From Lepidurus packardi (taxonomy: Eukaryota; Arthropoda; Branchiopoda; Notostraca; Triopsidae): DNA of 64,000 nucleotides. This document shows, piece after piece, positions 10,913 through 23,478 of this stretch. The stretch covers positions 1-64,000 of the forward strand of contig JAKZAN010000212.1 of the NCBI GenBank assembly GCA_023053545.1, read 5' to 3'. The first letter of the stretch is position 1; each line of letters begins with the position of its first letter. Both the position numbers and the translations under genes were made by a program. The notes beneath the pieces are model-generated. The model did no database searches, had not been told where the DNA came from, and was given only the letters and a program-made list of their open reading frames with translations.

Positions 10913-12187
10913 TCAGTAAAGATGTCCTCCATGCCTATACCCCAACCCAACATCCATCACACTATTGCTGTGTCCATATAGGCGACTCGACCCAGCCAGC
11001 CGGTGATGTTGCAGCTGGTTCCTCAAAATCATCTCATCATATGCTAGGCTTGTCCCACTCGCCTTGCGTTCTGGTCTTCGGTAGATTGAACCCGACGAGG
11101 AACCGACTGTTGCTGGCATAATCATAGGCTCATGAATCATCCAGCTATTAGTCGGTGCTAAGGGTCGATATTGGGAAACCGAGTCAGAAATGGCTTTAGG
11201 ATATCGTAAAAGAGGTCGATTCTCAGAGGCAAGAAGGTATTTGCTGGCTTGGTCGCTAGCCGAAGAGAGATTCAAGGCCGCAGGTACATGATCTAGGTAT
11301 TTGTGGATTTCCTCGCGATGGATATAACGGATAGAGTGGTTCTCTTCCATCTTCATGTGTTTATCGAGTTGAGCAGTGTAGTTATAGGTTTTTCGCAGCT
11401 TGATATCCTTGCTGAAAGCATCGATGATTTTATCTTGCTTTTCTTCAGGAATCGTTGGGGGTGTTTGTTCAGCTAGCAGATTTTGTTCGAGGTTTTCATT
11501 AACTGTGATGCTATTGGCCCGACGCCTTTCGACCGTTCCAACTTGTCCGTAATCTTACATCATCTCCATAATCTTATCATTCCGGCCTCCACCTACGGTT
11601 TATTTGGATCTCAGCATATTATTGCCAATGGCTCCTTCTTCCTCTCTTGAGTATAGCTAGTTTATGAAGGACTGACCTGTTCGATCGGCTTCGCCTTAGT
11701 TTATGCCTTTTTCGAAGCTTATCTTATCGATGCTGTCTTATTAGATCTCTTAAAGTATTCCCTCTACGGGTGGCATTGGTTTACGCTGGACCTGGCTCCG
11801 TATGAGATGGCTAGTCGTGTTCTACGATGGGGCTTGGAGGGCTCCCGATGGCTGTTAAAAATTAGGATAAGGTGGGAACGAGCCAGGAGGTGGGAACTGG
11901 AATCCAATTTTTTTTAGTTCAGCTATTGCTTCTTTGGCTTCTTACGGAGGGAGCAAGCAGGGAGGAGGTATTTGACCCCGACTACGCATCTCAGCAACAA
12001 TTCTTTTGGCTTCTTAGGCAGATGGTAGAGGAGGCCAGGGAGCCATGGACAAAGGCGGAGGAAACTATTGGAAGTGAGGTGGAGGAGGTGGTGGTAGATA
12101 GGATGTATTGGCTAGCTGTTTGGTGGCTTTCAGGGAATCAAGGAATTCCTTGGAGACTTTGCACTTCTTTTTGGAGGAGGACTGCAT
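10913..12187 (-). CDS. proline-rich protein of unknown function
   Basis: Single exon, 424 residues, with many TAA/TAG sense codons and a TGA stop. The N-terminus is basic (S-S-S-K-K-K-C-K). It is followed by proline tracts (Y-L-P-P-P-P-P-P-H-F) alternating with E-A-K-R-I-V-A-E-M and E-A-K-E-A-I-A-E-L helices, then an acidic region and a charged helical part containing V-E-R-R-R-A-N-S-I (a possible basophilic kinase site). The C-terminus is Ser/Arg/His-rich. No domain is recognised. The alternation of proline tracts and short helices suggests a scaffold or cytoskeletal/nuclear regulatory protein, as inference only. It lies 179 bases upstream of HARS on the same strand. Confidence 0.6.
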
Positions 12188-12447
12188 GGCTGAATAATTG
12201 TGACTAGGTTTATGGTGTTTGACTTAGGTCTGTTAACATAATAACACCCTCGGCTAGAGTGCCAACTGACTTTTGATTAACTGTTAAAATAGGATTGAGG
12301 GAAGGGTATTTTTAGTTTAATGTTAGTAGTGGTTGTATATCTTCTGAGGCAAATTCATTCTGACCGATAAGCTTTCTCGTTCTATTACGAACTATTGTTA
12401 ATAATCACTCTCTTATCAAACACCACATACTTTTATACCTAATTTAA

Positions 12448-15400
12448 TCAACCACTCACGAATGCTAGATGCTTCTTCGTCAATCTCACTTCCATGGATT
12501 CTTCTTTCATTTTTGTGATGATATCAGGCATGCACACTTCTCCAACAGTCAGAGGCATCACCTTGAAACTCACGATGATACTGCTCTGCTAATCTATCTC
12601 CAAGTCTTTCCGAGGCTTCCCAACCAGAATTAGTGAGTCATTCTCCACGGCCTGCACTCGTACGTATATCTTCGATGGCCAATAGTTGTTGAGTTTGTAA
12701 TGAACCATACTGATCTCACCCTTTCTCAGTGTTTCTATCTATTTTAACTCGAGACCTAGCATTCTTGGCATCACCCTGATCCTTTACTACCTGTCTTTGA
12801 ATACATTAACTATAGTGCTGTTCTGTTGTTGCTGGGCTCTGTTTTCTGAGTCCATACGGCTCCACCAAATGACAAGCTGGTTAAGCTTGAGCACCTCAGT
12901 ATGCATACCTTTCTAGAGTTTACTGATCCTGAAGACCGCATTACACTTAAACTCTCCTTCACTCCCCAGCAGTACTTCCCCAACCTGGTTAATTGGTTTA
13001 ATGAACTGTATATTTGAGTCATGCTGGTTCTGAGTGACCGTCTTCAACAACACTCCTCCTGCAGGTTTTATCGATAACTGAAGGAAAATACTCTCGTTCT
13101 CAGGTAACTCCCACATCTCGTTCTCCATCTTTATTTTTTTGCTGAGCACCTCACTCGTAGGAACCCTGAACTTCTTTCTTATGATGAATATCTCAGAAAC
13201 TGATACTTTGACTTCCTATATGAAACGCCTCACTTTTCTGATCACCTTGTCTTAACCACGACTGTTTTTGAAGGATTTCTCGGTGGTACAGGATATCTGT
13301 ACTCTTACACTCTTGCGTTAGCCTATGGAGTTGAATTTGAGGTAGAAACAGCTGGGGGTGTTTTAAGGGATTTTGAGTGAAGTCTGTGTGTTTATGAGGT
13401 TTATCTGTTCAGTGAGACTCATGAAACACTCGGTCGATAAAATGGTGTTATTGTTGTTGCTATTGTCTTGGAGTTGTTATTCGGTAGTGAATATGACTTT
13501 AGAAGTGACACGGGTATTGACGGTATGGTGACTACATCGGGAAACATGAATAGAATATTATTGGATTCCAGTGGTTTTACTTATGGATCGTGAAGTTGAA
13601 AGGGACGATCTAGCTTAGGAAACATTTACGGGGATAGTTCTTAGTGAACTCGATCACGGGTTACTCGGCACGGACGATCACGAACAGTTTTGTTTATTTG
13701 GCTGCAGGAGAGGAAGGAGTAATGTTTATTGGGGTATATTTGGGGGTGCTACTGTAGTTAATATGGCAGGAAGGGATGACGAACTGTACGGCATGCCGGG
13801 TACTTCCGAGAACGATGCTCTTGATCTCCAGATCATCCTCTTTCTCGAAGAAGCTGGAAGCTTATAATTCGATCTATACTTTTTGTGCCCATTTTTATTT
13901 CTAAAATTACCAATTTAATTAATGGTGTAGTTGACGAACTTAGAGATAATACTGATGTCAGGTTCTAGTTGGTGTATTTCACAGTTAGATGCTAGAACAT
14001 GTCCGCGAGGGAAGGATGGCTGTGGAATTCTATGGAGATCGTTCTCTTCTACTCGATACTGAGGAGTCGAGGACCCAGGTTGACGTGTGCTTTGAGGACT
14101 AAAGAGTCCTTGTGGTTGGTCGAATAGCTCAGACTTTCAGTTATTATTGGTATTTGGTGTTTGAGAAGAGCAGACAAAGAACTGGCAAACTGTGTAGTTT
14201 TGTGGGCATTCTGGAAATACTCGCTGATCTTGAGACAGTTGAGGTAGAACTTCACGAGATCGAACCGATGTGTTTCGGATTCGGATTTCAGCAATACTTC
14301 CTCAACCTATTTCAGTAACTCTATAAAGGATTGTTCGACAATAAATGGTTAGTTTTTGTATTTTTACGGTTTAAAGAGTAATAGTCTCGGCTCCCAATAA
14401 AGCTATCCACGCATTCATTGTACACTTCCATTGCCTACTCATGCTGCCTACTCTCCAAGTAGAAACGTAGCAGCATAATCTGCAGATACTGTTGTTCCAG
14501 TCTCCCCGGCATACTACTCGCTGTGCTGCTACCTTTCACTACGTTCACCAGGCTCACTCCTTCCCGAACGTAGTACTCTTTGCTCTCGGACAACTGTCTT
14601 ATTCTTGAGTACTGGATTTCGTATTGGTTGGATGGGTTTGTTTTGAAGCAGAATCGACCGAAGAAGTTGGAATCTTCGGGTTAGAGAACGGTGATGGTGG
14701 AGGGTTATTCCGTGGGCAGCTTTAGTTTGGGGAGTTTGACGAGTTAAAGAGCATAACTGAGGAACCCGTTGGAGAGTTGGATGAGACGTGCTTTGTCGCG
14801 GTCTGTGAGCATTGATGTCAGGGCCAGGATCTGTTTAATCACAAGCAGAAGGTACTCGAAACGCCAGTTGAGTTCTTCATTGTAGATATACACAGACACT
14901 TTGCCGGGGAACTGTTTATTCTTGGACTCATAGAAATGGGTAACCATGCGTTAGATGGCTTAGGAGGGTTTTTGTTTGGAGAGGATAGTGAATATCCTGA
15001 GGATGAGGATGTCGGAAATCTAGAACGAGATAAAAGACATTTGATATGGGGTGGGGTTAGGATTACATATCGCAGTTCGAGAAGACTCCTGACTGCATCA
15101 AGATCCTCAGTACGCAGCTTATCAATCGCAAAAAACAGGGTTCTAGCATGGCTGTAGGCATTCTCATACCCCACTAGTGAGCTTTATTTGCCGATAATTT
15201 CATTCATGAATGCAATTTTAACTATGTATTTGAGTCTCGCTTCTGGTTTCAGTTGTGGGTCATCTAGCCTTTTCTCTTTCTTTCGGATACGTTCCTAGAA
15301 GATCTTCTCCCACTGGCTCAGCCAAACTGACCGGATCCGCCGGATTTCGTTCTTGAGACTGTCCATAACACAGAATTGGATAGACCGGTCACTGATTTTT

Positions 15401-16425
15401 AGATACTACTTGGTGCGATCTTGGATGCTGGTAGTGCCTGTGGAGGGTTGTGGAAGCAAGAACAAGTAGTTGATGAGTATGTTCTTATTTGAGAACTTCT
15501 GGACGTAGTCTTTGGTTTTGTTGATCATAGTATTAACTTGGTAGAGTCGGTCATCGATGACTTCGGTGGGGGCGAGGGGTGGGGTGAGATTGAAGACCAT
15601 CACGATCAAATGAGGTACCTATAATGGTATGGTGATGACCCATTATGTTGTGTCTGGCATTTAATATTTATACTTTTCGCAGAACTCTGTTCAGCCAATC
15701 TTTGCGCAGGATAGGAGACGATGCTTTCTCCCAGTCACTGAGAGTTTTGAGGTTGGGCTCGAAGTTAATTTCACGCGAACACAGGTACTAGATATTGGAT
15801 CTATGGTGGAACTACTGTGTAGTAGGTGAAATTATTGAGGGACGTACTTATCGATAGCGTAGGCACTTGTCCTGACTCGTTCGGTGTCCTCGAGCTCACC
15901 CTGAAACCAGATTAGTCTGCGGTAGTCCCCCAAATACTCTGAATAGTACATCTTCTGCCGAATAGAGGTATCACGAATACAAAGATAATATCTAAATATT
16001 TATAGCTAAAATAGTTTGATAGGAGCACCTTGGAGATTAAACTGGTATAAGATGCATGGTGCTGCTTGTCCATATATCGATATCCATTTAGACAGCTATC
16101 AGATGTAGAGATCCAGCTTGTCCTGGATTTACTCCAGTTTCTGGAACAACTCCACCACCCCCAATTTCGTGAACACAACAGTTTCCTCAGCCGTACCCTC
16201 CAATCCTCTGTCAACCTTGAATCTTAGCTTAATCTGTGGGTTGCGAGCATCTTGGGAGTAGAGTAGATCAGGGGTAGTGTCTTCGGTGCTGGTGGAGAAT
16301 GAGGCGGTATTGCGGATGGGGAGGCGTGCGTCTTCGATGGGTATTTGTAGGACAGTGACGAGAGATTCGAGTTTGGAGGCGGTTGCTATAATCTCCTCTC
16401 GGTTAGGGTTGCTATCTTTGTTCAT
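12448..16425 (-). CDS. TRAPPC11: TRAPPC11 (foie gras) trafficking subunit
   Basis: 1217 residues once six introns are removed: 15801-15847, 15619-15673, 15020-15066, 14321-14367, 13874-13952 and 13497-13545. The middle third has the foie-gras helical repeats (V-P-H-L-I-V-M-V-F, K-N-E-I-R-R-I-R-S-V-W-L, K-I-A-F-M-N-E-I, then R-I-F-T-I-L-S...P-S-E-A-I-E-R) in the TRAPPC11 order. The last third is beta-rich, like the gryzun domain, ending in F-K-V-M-P-L-T-V-G-E-V. Length is near human TRAPPC11 (1133). It is a subunit of the TRAPP complex in ER-Golgi traffic. The middle of the C-terminal part is poorly conserved, so the 13497-13545 intron is the least certain. Confidence 0.65.
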
Positions 16426-16538
16426 GTCTATGCTAATTTATTTTGCTACTTATTACAATTAGTACTTTATGTCAAGACATCGGTTGCTAAAAGACCATCA
16501 ACCACGACTAAACTAAAATGCAAGATTTGTATTCTTTA

Positions 16539-18023
16539 TCACCTTCTGGCTTTGGACATTAGAAAAGTACCCCCTTGGCTTGTCTGTTGTTTTTTGTTGG
16601 AAGCTGTCCCCAAGTTAGATTAGTCCTGGCTCCGAGCGACTACACCCACTCCTTCGTTTTTCTTGTTCAGAATCTTCTACAGTCTCAGTGTCCAGTTTGC
16701 GAAATCCTCGAAACTGTCCGCACAGAAATCTCTCGTTCGATCCGGGAACTCAATATAGAAGCAAACAATATCCTTCTTATCGCGGTGTATCTTTTTGGAG
16801 AGCGTCTTCGAACCCTTCTTCCCCAGGACTACCGCCTACATGTCTTTTAGGGAGTAAAATTCGTCTTTCTTGGGGTCAGGGTTGCTGCTGGTGCTGCAAT
16901 AGTACATCTTTGATCCTTTGATGTAGAAAAATCTACGCTACTATCCTTCGGAGTTGAAGTTGAGTTTTAGGAGTTCTGAGCCATCCCATGTGGTTTGGTA
17001 TTTGGTTCTCCTTGGATCCTCGTCAAGGATATATCTGCTCTAGGTTCTCTGCATCTCTGGTTTGGGTTATTGGAGTGAAGCAGCCTTTGAAAATGGCTGT
17101 TGTTGTTGTTATTTCATACGCAATGTCTCAGCACGCTCGCCAACAAGCTCAGTTGAGAAAATGGATCGAAATGCCCCGATAGCACCAATGGGAACTCCGT
17201 CCATCATGATATTGTTTAGGGCTTCTTTCACAATCGCGACTTCCTTGGAGTAGCTGTTATCTTCCGAATATTTAATACAAATACAGTTGAGTCTTTTCAC
17301 GATGGCTTCCTATTAGTCCTCTTTAAGTTCGCGGACTTCAGCTGAGGAGAGTTTCGGCATCTAAAGGCATATCGTTCTGAGCAGCTAGTTTCTCTCGGCC
17401 AATCTACGACTACTACTACTCGAGCTTTAGTTTGTTAATTGTCTCTCGAGCACTTTCCTGCGATACTCTGCAAACTTCAATTCATCGTCATTATTGTTTC
17501 GCTATCTAAGCATATTCTCGTAGTTTAGATGATGCCACATTGCCTAGCTCTGGGCATTCCGTAGCTCCGCAATCACGGACTGTATGAGTTAGTAGTCTGC
17601 TGACTTATGACTATGTTGATGGCTGTCAACTCCCGTGTAAATCGCGTATAAAAAATACCTCAAATCCTCGAAAGAGCGATCTTAGAGAGTACTTGCCTCG
17701 ATAAACACCTTTTTACATCTGAGATAGTCTTTAGTCTTCCAATACACATGTGATAGTCGATATAAAGAGATAATATGGGTCCTGGGATTGAGTGGTTGCT
17801 GAAGGAGGAGACTCTAGAGTTCATTCTTGGCGGTGGGATATTGTTATAGTTTTTGGGAGTAAAACCAGGCTCTCCAAGAAATGAACTCCTGGCGATCTCG
17901 TTAGGGCAGGTTTATGAGGAGATGGGAGAACTGGAGGAGGAGGGAGTGGATATGAGGGATATTGGTTTATCTCTGGAGTTGTTGGACGAGGTCGATGATT
18001 TGTATTTTATTGTGGTTGAGCAT
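16539..18023 (-). CDS. helical-repeat protein with C-terminal PH domain
   Basis: Single exon, 494 residues, rich in TAA/TAG glutamates. Residues ~1-260 are TPR/HAT-like helices (W-R-A-W-F-Y-S-Q-K-L-E-Q-Y-P, D-Y-L-R-C-K-K-V-F-I-E-A-S). The linker has E-Q-Q-Q-Q. Residues ~360-465 form a pleckstrin-homology domain: R-R-F-F-Y-I-K-G-S-K-M-Y-Y, a variable loop, then F-Y-I-E-F-P-D-R-T-R-D-F and the closing helix D-F-A-N-W-T-L-R-L. The domain suggests membrane recruitment through phosphoinositides; the protein's role is unknown. It sits 114 bases downstream of the TRAPPC11 start, on the same strand. Confidence 0.65.
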
Positions 18024-18232
18024 ATATGGGTGTGTTTGGGTTAGTTTTAATGATGAATGTATAATTGGTATTTTTGATTGGTGGTTCCTTTTGTTTTCAG
18101 TTAGTCAGTCAGCGAGGTAGTTTTGAGGGAGTGAGTAAACTTTATTGAAAATGAGAGGATAGATCGTAGATTAGATTTTATTAAATGTTCGATCGTTCAA
18201 AAGTATAGACCACAAACACCCAAGCATAAATA

Positions 18233-20110
18233 TCATAACGCCTGCCCGAATTTCCCAGGCCCTGCCTGCTCGATTTCATGCTAAACTCCACTCGAACTCA
18301 CTACTCGGTAACTAATCCTAGGCTCCACCGACTAGATCACTCTCAAATCAGGATCACAACCAAAAACATAACCCTTGCTGTTCTCCTCTCGGATGATCTT
18401 CTCCACCACCCAGGTCATGCTAGAAGAATGTCCAGCTTCTCTCTCGCTTACTCTTCGCATGAGTTCCTGTCTTTCGGTCAGCCATTTCTCACGATCCTTG
18501 CTAAAGGTTGACTCGAGTCCATTGAGATAGTTGACTCTTTGTGTTAACTTTGCCTTTTCGAGTTCCAATTAGGAAATCCTACTCTCGAGAGAAAGTTGGG
18601 AGTTGGTCATCGTTATCATCCTTTCACGCAAGATTTTGAGTTCTGGAGGTTCGACCAACTTCTCAATATAAACATACTCTCTTTACCTTTATGGCTGGGT
18701 CTTGTTGGTTTGTTGGAAAGATATGGCTTCTTCCAGCTTCTGCCTCCATTCTTGGTCGAGGGTGTTATATCTCACAACCCACTCATCATCTAATGTTTTG
18801 ACCTTCCTGGCCCACTCCTCTTCCAAGATCTTCAACTTTCTCATCCATTCCTATTCCAGACGTCTGTACTTCTACCCCTGTATATTCTGTTAGATAGCCT
18901 CCTTTCGATTTGCTTCGCTTTCTTTTCTGCTCAATTCCTACTGAATCGTCGTGATCCTCCGAGTGTACTAAGATTCCAGCTCCTTTACTTTACGTCTCCA
19001 CTCCTCATCGACATTCCTGAGTCTCCCTTCGTACTCTATCTGTGTGCCTGTTCTCAAGCTTTGCAGACTCTCCAATAAACCTTTAACTTCTGTTTCCTTG
19101 TCCCTCAATGCTCTTCTAAGGAATTCTAGTTATGTTCTGAGTCCTGTCGCAGCACCCATCGCATCATCTCTTTCCTTCTGCATCGATTTCCTGTCGTTTT
19201 CAGACTCCCTGATGCTCTGTTTCAGCTCTTAGATCCTTTATCTCATAAGCTGAATTTCTGTATCCTTGGATGAGACTCGGAGTTCTAGTTAGGTCTTTAG
19301 TTTGTCTATCTCCCTTTATAAATCATGTTTTCTGCTTTTCTCTGAATTTCTATTAGCAGTCTCAACATTCAGAGCTTATCCAAGATTCCGGATCTGAATC
19401 TCAAGGTTGCGGATGGTCTGTTCCAGTGCAGCCCGATGTCCCTCAGCTTCTTGGACCCCAACACTCCAGGTTTTCTCCTTCACCCTAAACTGGCTCTGTA
19501 ACTCCTCCATCTCCGAAGCATGGTGTTGCTTGAGGCATTCAATAGTGTTCTCCAAATCCATATTTCTTTAGGACAGATTGGCCTCGATGAATGCAATTTT
19601 GTTTCTCAGAATATTATTTTTCTATAACTGTAAAGTCTAGATCTGTTTTAATAGTTGGGTCTCGCGTGAACTAGTGGTGGTGATGGTCTGTGTGGGTAAA
19701 GCTTGTAGTTTTTTCTATAGAGCATCAATTCTGCTCAGAGCTTCCTTCATTTAAGACTCTTGGTCTCGTTTTAAGGTCTAGATTTCGTTATTGTACTCGG
19801 TTTCCAGTTCGCTAATCATATGTAGTAGTTTGGATCTGTTGAGAGAGTTGTCGGAGGATATGGTTTAAGGGAAGGCGATGGTCGTACAGGTACATCTGGG
19901 GGCACAGTGCGGTGGAGAAGCATAGTTTTGGGGTAGGGGGATATTGAGAAAAGCAACTTTAGTGGTGGTGGTGGCCTGCTGGTGGGGAGTGGGAGTGTGA
20001 AGAGCCTGAGTGTTTTGGTGTGTTGGGACTGTGATCGGGTTTCTGGAAGTGTGTGATTATTGCTGGCCCGGAAGCCTGGAGAGTTGTGGGTTATCTTGTT
20101 CTGCTCTCAT
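18233..20110 (-). CDS. long coiled-coil protein
   Basis: Single exon, 625 residues. Residues 1-115 are low-complexity and Pro/Thr/Gln-rich with H-Q-Q-A-T-T-T-T. From there to ~590 it is almost continuous heptad coiled coil (E-L-E-T-E-Y-N-N-E-I-E, I-E-C-L-K-Q-H-H-A-S-E-M-E-E-L, R-L-E-L-E-K-A-K type segments), much of the glutamate supplied by TAA/TAG. The C-terminus is short and glycine/serine-containing. The architecture is that of basal-body, ciliary or cytoskeletal scaffold proteins, but no specific family is recognised. Confidence 0.65.
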
Positions 20111-20335
20111 CTTATATTTTATGTGAATATGATTTGTTTCTGTTTGTTGTGTTTATTGTGTGTTTTAACTGTTGGAGATGGACTAGAGGAATAGTTATGA
20201 TTGCAAATACTTATTAGGTTTGATATCACACTCCCAACCCTCTCGTCTCCTATCGCTAAATCATCAGTCTTCGCTCCACTTTGTTATCTACATTTCGCTG
20301 ACTTCTTTTACCTCCTAATTAACGATTCAAATACC

Positions 20336-23101
20336 ATGTCCAAAAAACAACTCAGACTCGAAACCGGCCCAAGACCCATTATCTCCAATCCTTCATCAAC
20401 AACCCAACAGATCACGACCGAGTTCACTATCAACTAAAACTATACATTCCCAGTCCCCTTCCCTTACTCTCCTTATGATGTCCAGAAAGCATACATTCAA
20501 AAAGTAAAAAAACTCATGCTTAACCCTAGTCACTCATGATAATCGTGATGGTAGATTCTTGAGTCCCTCGAAAACAAAGACAACGCATTGCTCTAATCGC
20601 CCACAGGAACAGGTAAGACCTTGAGTCTACTGACTGGTAGCCTCACTTGGCTCAAGCAAAGGAGATAAAAAATCTTAGACTCCAGGCCGATCAAAATATT
20701 GTATCTATCCCGCACACATCTCCAAATCAAACAGGTTATAAAAGAACTCAAAAAGACATGCTATTAACCCCAGATCATGATAGCCTCCTCGAGAGACCAT
20801 TCCTGTATCCATGAAGATCTGAATAGGACGATGAATGGCACTGCATTGGAACAGTCGTGTTTGAAAAAAATAAGGGGGTTGGATGTTGTGGGCGGGTCCT
20901 GTCCTTACTACCCTTTGGTAATAAAAATGTAATACATTCATTATCCACGCACATACTTTTAGACATAAAAAAACACGAAATGGTATTTGGAATAAAGACC
21001 TCCAGTGATCCGGGACCTTGACGAAATCAAGCAAAAAGGCAAACAGGAGTACTTCTGTCCTTTTTTTTTTGCCAAGACCGAATAAGTCAGAAAAAACTCA
21101 GACATCATCTTCATGCCCTACAACTACCTCCTCGATGAATACTCCCTCCCTAACTATGCCTAAGAACTTAACAATGCAATCGTCATATTTGATGAAGGCC
21201 ATAATCTCTGCGGTGCTGCCTGTGAGGGCCAGTCTCACCTTATATCTAAGGAGATGATAGAGATCTCTATTCTGCAGCTGGGGTCAGTCATAAAATACTC
21301 TACTCGCGTGGGTGATGCATTCGAATCCCAAGCGCGTGCTAAATAGTTGTTAACGGGCCTAAGAATGTTCCAGTAATCGATCGCGAATTTCAGCGAGAAG
21401 TGCTCGGCTAGTAAGGATGGCTTGATATTTTCCAATAGATAATTCATCAGCACGCTGGAGAGGTTGGTGTTCGGGGAGGACGAAAGAGACTATAGCACGA
21501 GGGACAGCGGGAGAAACCCCAACCATCTCAGGGAAAAGCTCAGCCAATACGAGGAAACAGGTCTAAAATGTCACGACTATGCAGAAAGCACAGCCCAGTC
21601 CACGAATGTCCTGGTGAGGTTATGTGAGATTTTCGGGACAATTAAACAGATACTGCAGTCCCACCAGCAACAGCAAGTAGGTTGTTACAGTTGGGAATAG
21701 GACTTGCTGAATCACTACAGATTGCACCTCTACATGACAAGCAACATACTAAATATTAAGTTGCTATGCCTGGACCCTTCCCTGGCCTTGAAGAAGATCT
21801 TAAGTCATAATCCTTATAATATCATTGTGACTTCAGGCACATTGTCGCCTTTGGAATCCTGGCAGTCCGATCTCAGAATGCCCTTCAGGGTTATCCTATC
21901 AAATGATCATGTTATCAAAAGCTAGCAACTCCTCGTTCAGGTAGTCAAAAGAGGACCTATATCCAAGAAACCCTTGAAGTTCACATTCGAGAACCTTTCA
22001 GATTTATTTCAAGACCTGGGCAAGATTATACTTGATCAAGTGAGAGCTATCCCAAACGGAGTCATCATTATTTTCCCATCATATAATTTCATGTACAAGT
22101 TCAGGGACTTCTTGAGAAAAGAAAGGATTTTGCAGGAAATGGAGAAACGCAAGGATTTCTTCGAGGAGCCCAACTCCCAGGCTGGCTTTAAGGAGACATT
22201 GGAACGATATATCAAGAGTGCCAAAAATAAGTATAAAGGGGCATTTCTGTTTGCAGTCCAACGAGGGAAACTGGCCGAAGGGATTGACTTCTCCGATGAG
22301 ATGTGCAGAGGTGTTGTTGTGGTCGGAGTGCCTTATCCCCCATACCAGGATCCAGTAGTCGTTGAGAAGAGAAAATACCTAGACACAGCCAGAGAGCGAG
22401 ATCATCGACTACAGAGTGGGAGCCAGTGGTATAACTAACAAACCATCAGAGCAGTCAACCAGGGTATCGGGAGAGTGATCAGACACCGTGGGGATTTCGG
22501 AGCAGTCTTCCTTGTGGATATCAGGTATTCAGAGATTGGATACCTGAGGCAGAACATTTCGAAATGGGCCAGGAACGTTATGAAAGAATGCGAGGATTTC
22601 TCGGCAGGGGAGGTGCAGTCTTTTTTTAAGAGACATCTAGAACAGGAGAAAGCGACGAAAGCAGAAGAGGAGGAAGATGTATTGTAATACCAGAGAGTAA
22701 TGGGCGTTGTAGAACAGCCTGCAATGAGGGTATCGGCTGTGGGAGTACACACCCCTCCCGCTGGCATAATGAAATAGCCATAGAATACACCCTGCCAAAA
22801 CAATATTGCCAGTTTCCGAAACAGTTATGACAATAATGATAGAGGAGGGGCACAAAATAGCTACAAACCACCAAACGCTTCTTCTTCGTTTAGAGCACAA
22901 ACTAACGCGCTACTTAAACCATATAAAAAGAAATCGATGGATCCTTGCCCCCAGACCAAAATCACTTCATTTTTCCAGAGGAGAACCAGTTCGGACGAGT
23001 CCACGACGTGTTCTGCGTAGGGGGGTTTATTGACTCGGCAGCCTTCCATGAAATCGTGGACTTCTTTGATAGTCTAGGAAGACGCAGATGTTCGAGAGTG
23101 A
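20336..23101 (+). CDS. RTEL1: RTEL1-type iron-sulphur DNA helicase
   Basis: 889 residues after introns 20504-20554 (51 nt) and, less certainly, 20918-20962 (45 nt, a multiple of three with no TGA). Motifs in order: V-P-F-P-Y...Y-D-V-Q-K-A-Y (Q region), L-L-E-S-P-T-G-T-G-K-T (Walker A; E is TAA), R-T-H near residue 120, four iron-sulphur cysteines (H-S-C-I-H, Q-S-C-L-K, G-S-C-P-Y-Y, Y-F-C-P-F-F), D-I-I-F-M-P-Y-N-Y-L-L-D, D-E-G-H-N (DEAH box), T-S-G-T-L-S-P-L, R-G-K-L-A-E-G-I-D-F and Q-G-I-G-R-V-I-R-H. I-I-F-M-P-Y-N-Y-L-L-D is typical of RTEL1 rather than FANCJ, XPD or DDX11. Near the end Q-T-K-I-T-S-F-F is a PCNA-binding PIP box, as in animal RTEL1. The likely role is unwinding T-loops, G-quadruplexes and recombination intermediates. 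Confidence 0.88.
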
Positions 23102-23478
23102 CTAGCCGTCCAATGTTCTGCTGTGGACTGGCAAAGAATATATGAGCTAGTGTATTTGATGTAGTTAAATTAATTTTGGGATGCTTTTTAATGACTGTAT
23201 GGGGATATCATCGGTAGTGACTATCTATCATGATAGAAATAAAAGTGAATATACGTGTTTGTTCATGAATACAGACCAAGTTGGAATACAGGATGATTGC
23301 CGACATACCTTCTAGTTAGCTATTTGTGGCATTAATTCATGTTTTTATAATTTTATTCGGGTTCCCGAGCTGGTCAAAAGAATCCCGTATAATCCCCTTC
23401 TTTCCTTATTAAAAACACAATCCACAGCAAATACAAACCATCCCACTATTTATTTTTCTGTCTTCACCATCCTGCATC
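23102..23478. other. intergenic, AT-rich
   Basis: Spacer between the RTEL1-like gene and the phospholipase D-type gene. Nothing recognisable; probable promoter of the downstream plus-strand gene near 23400-23475. Confidence 0.5.
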
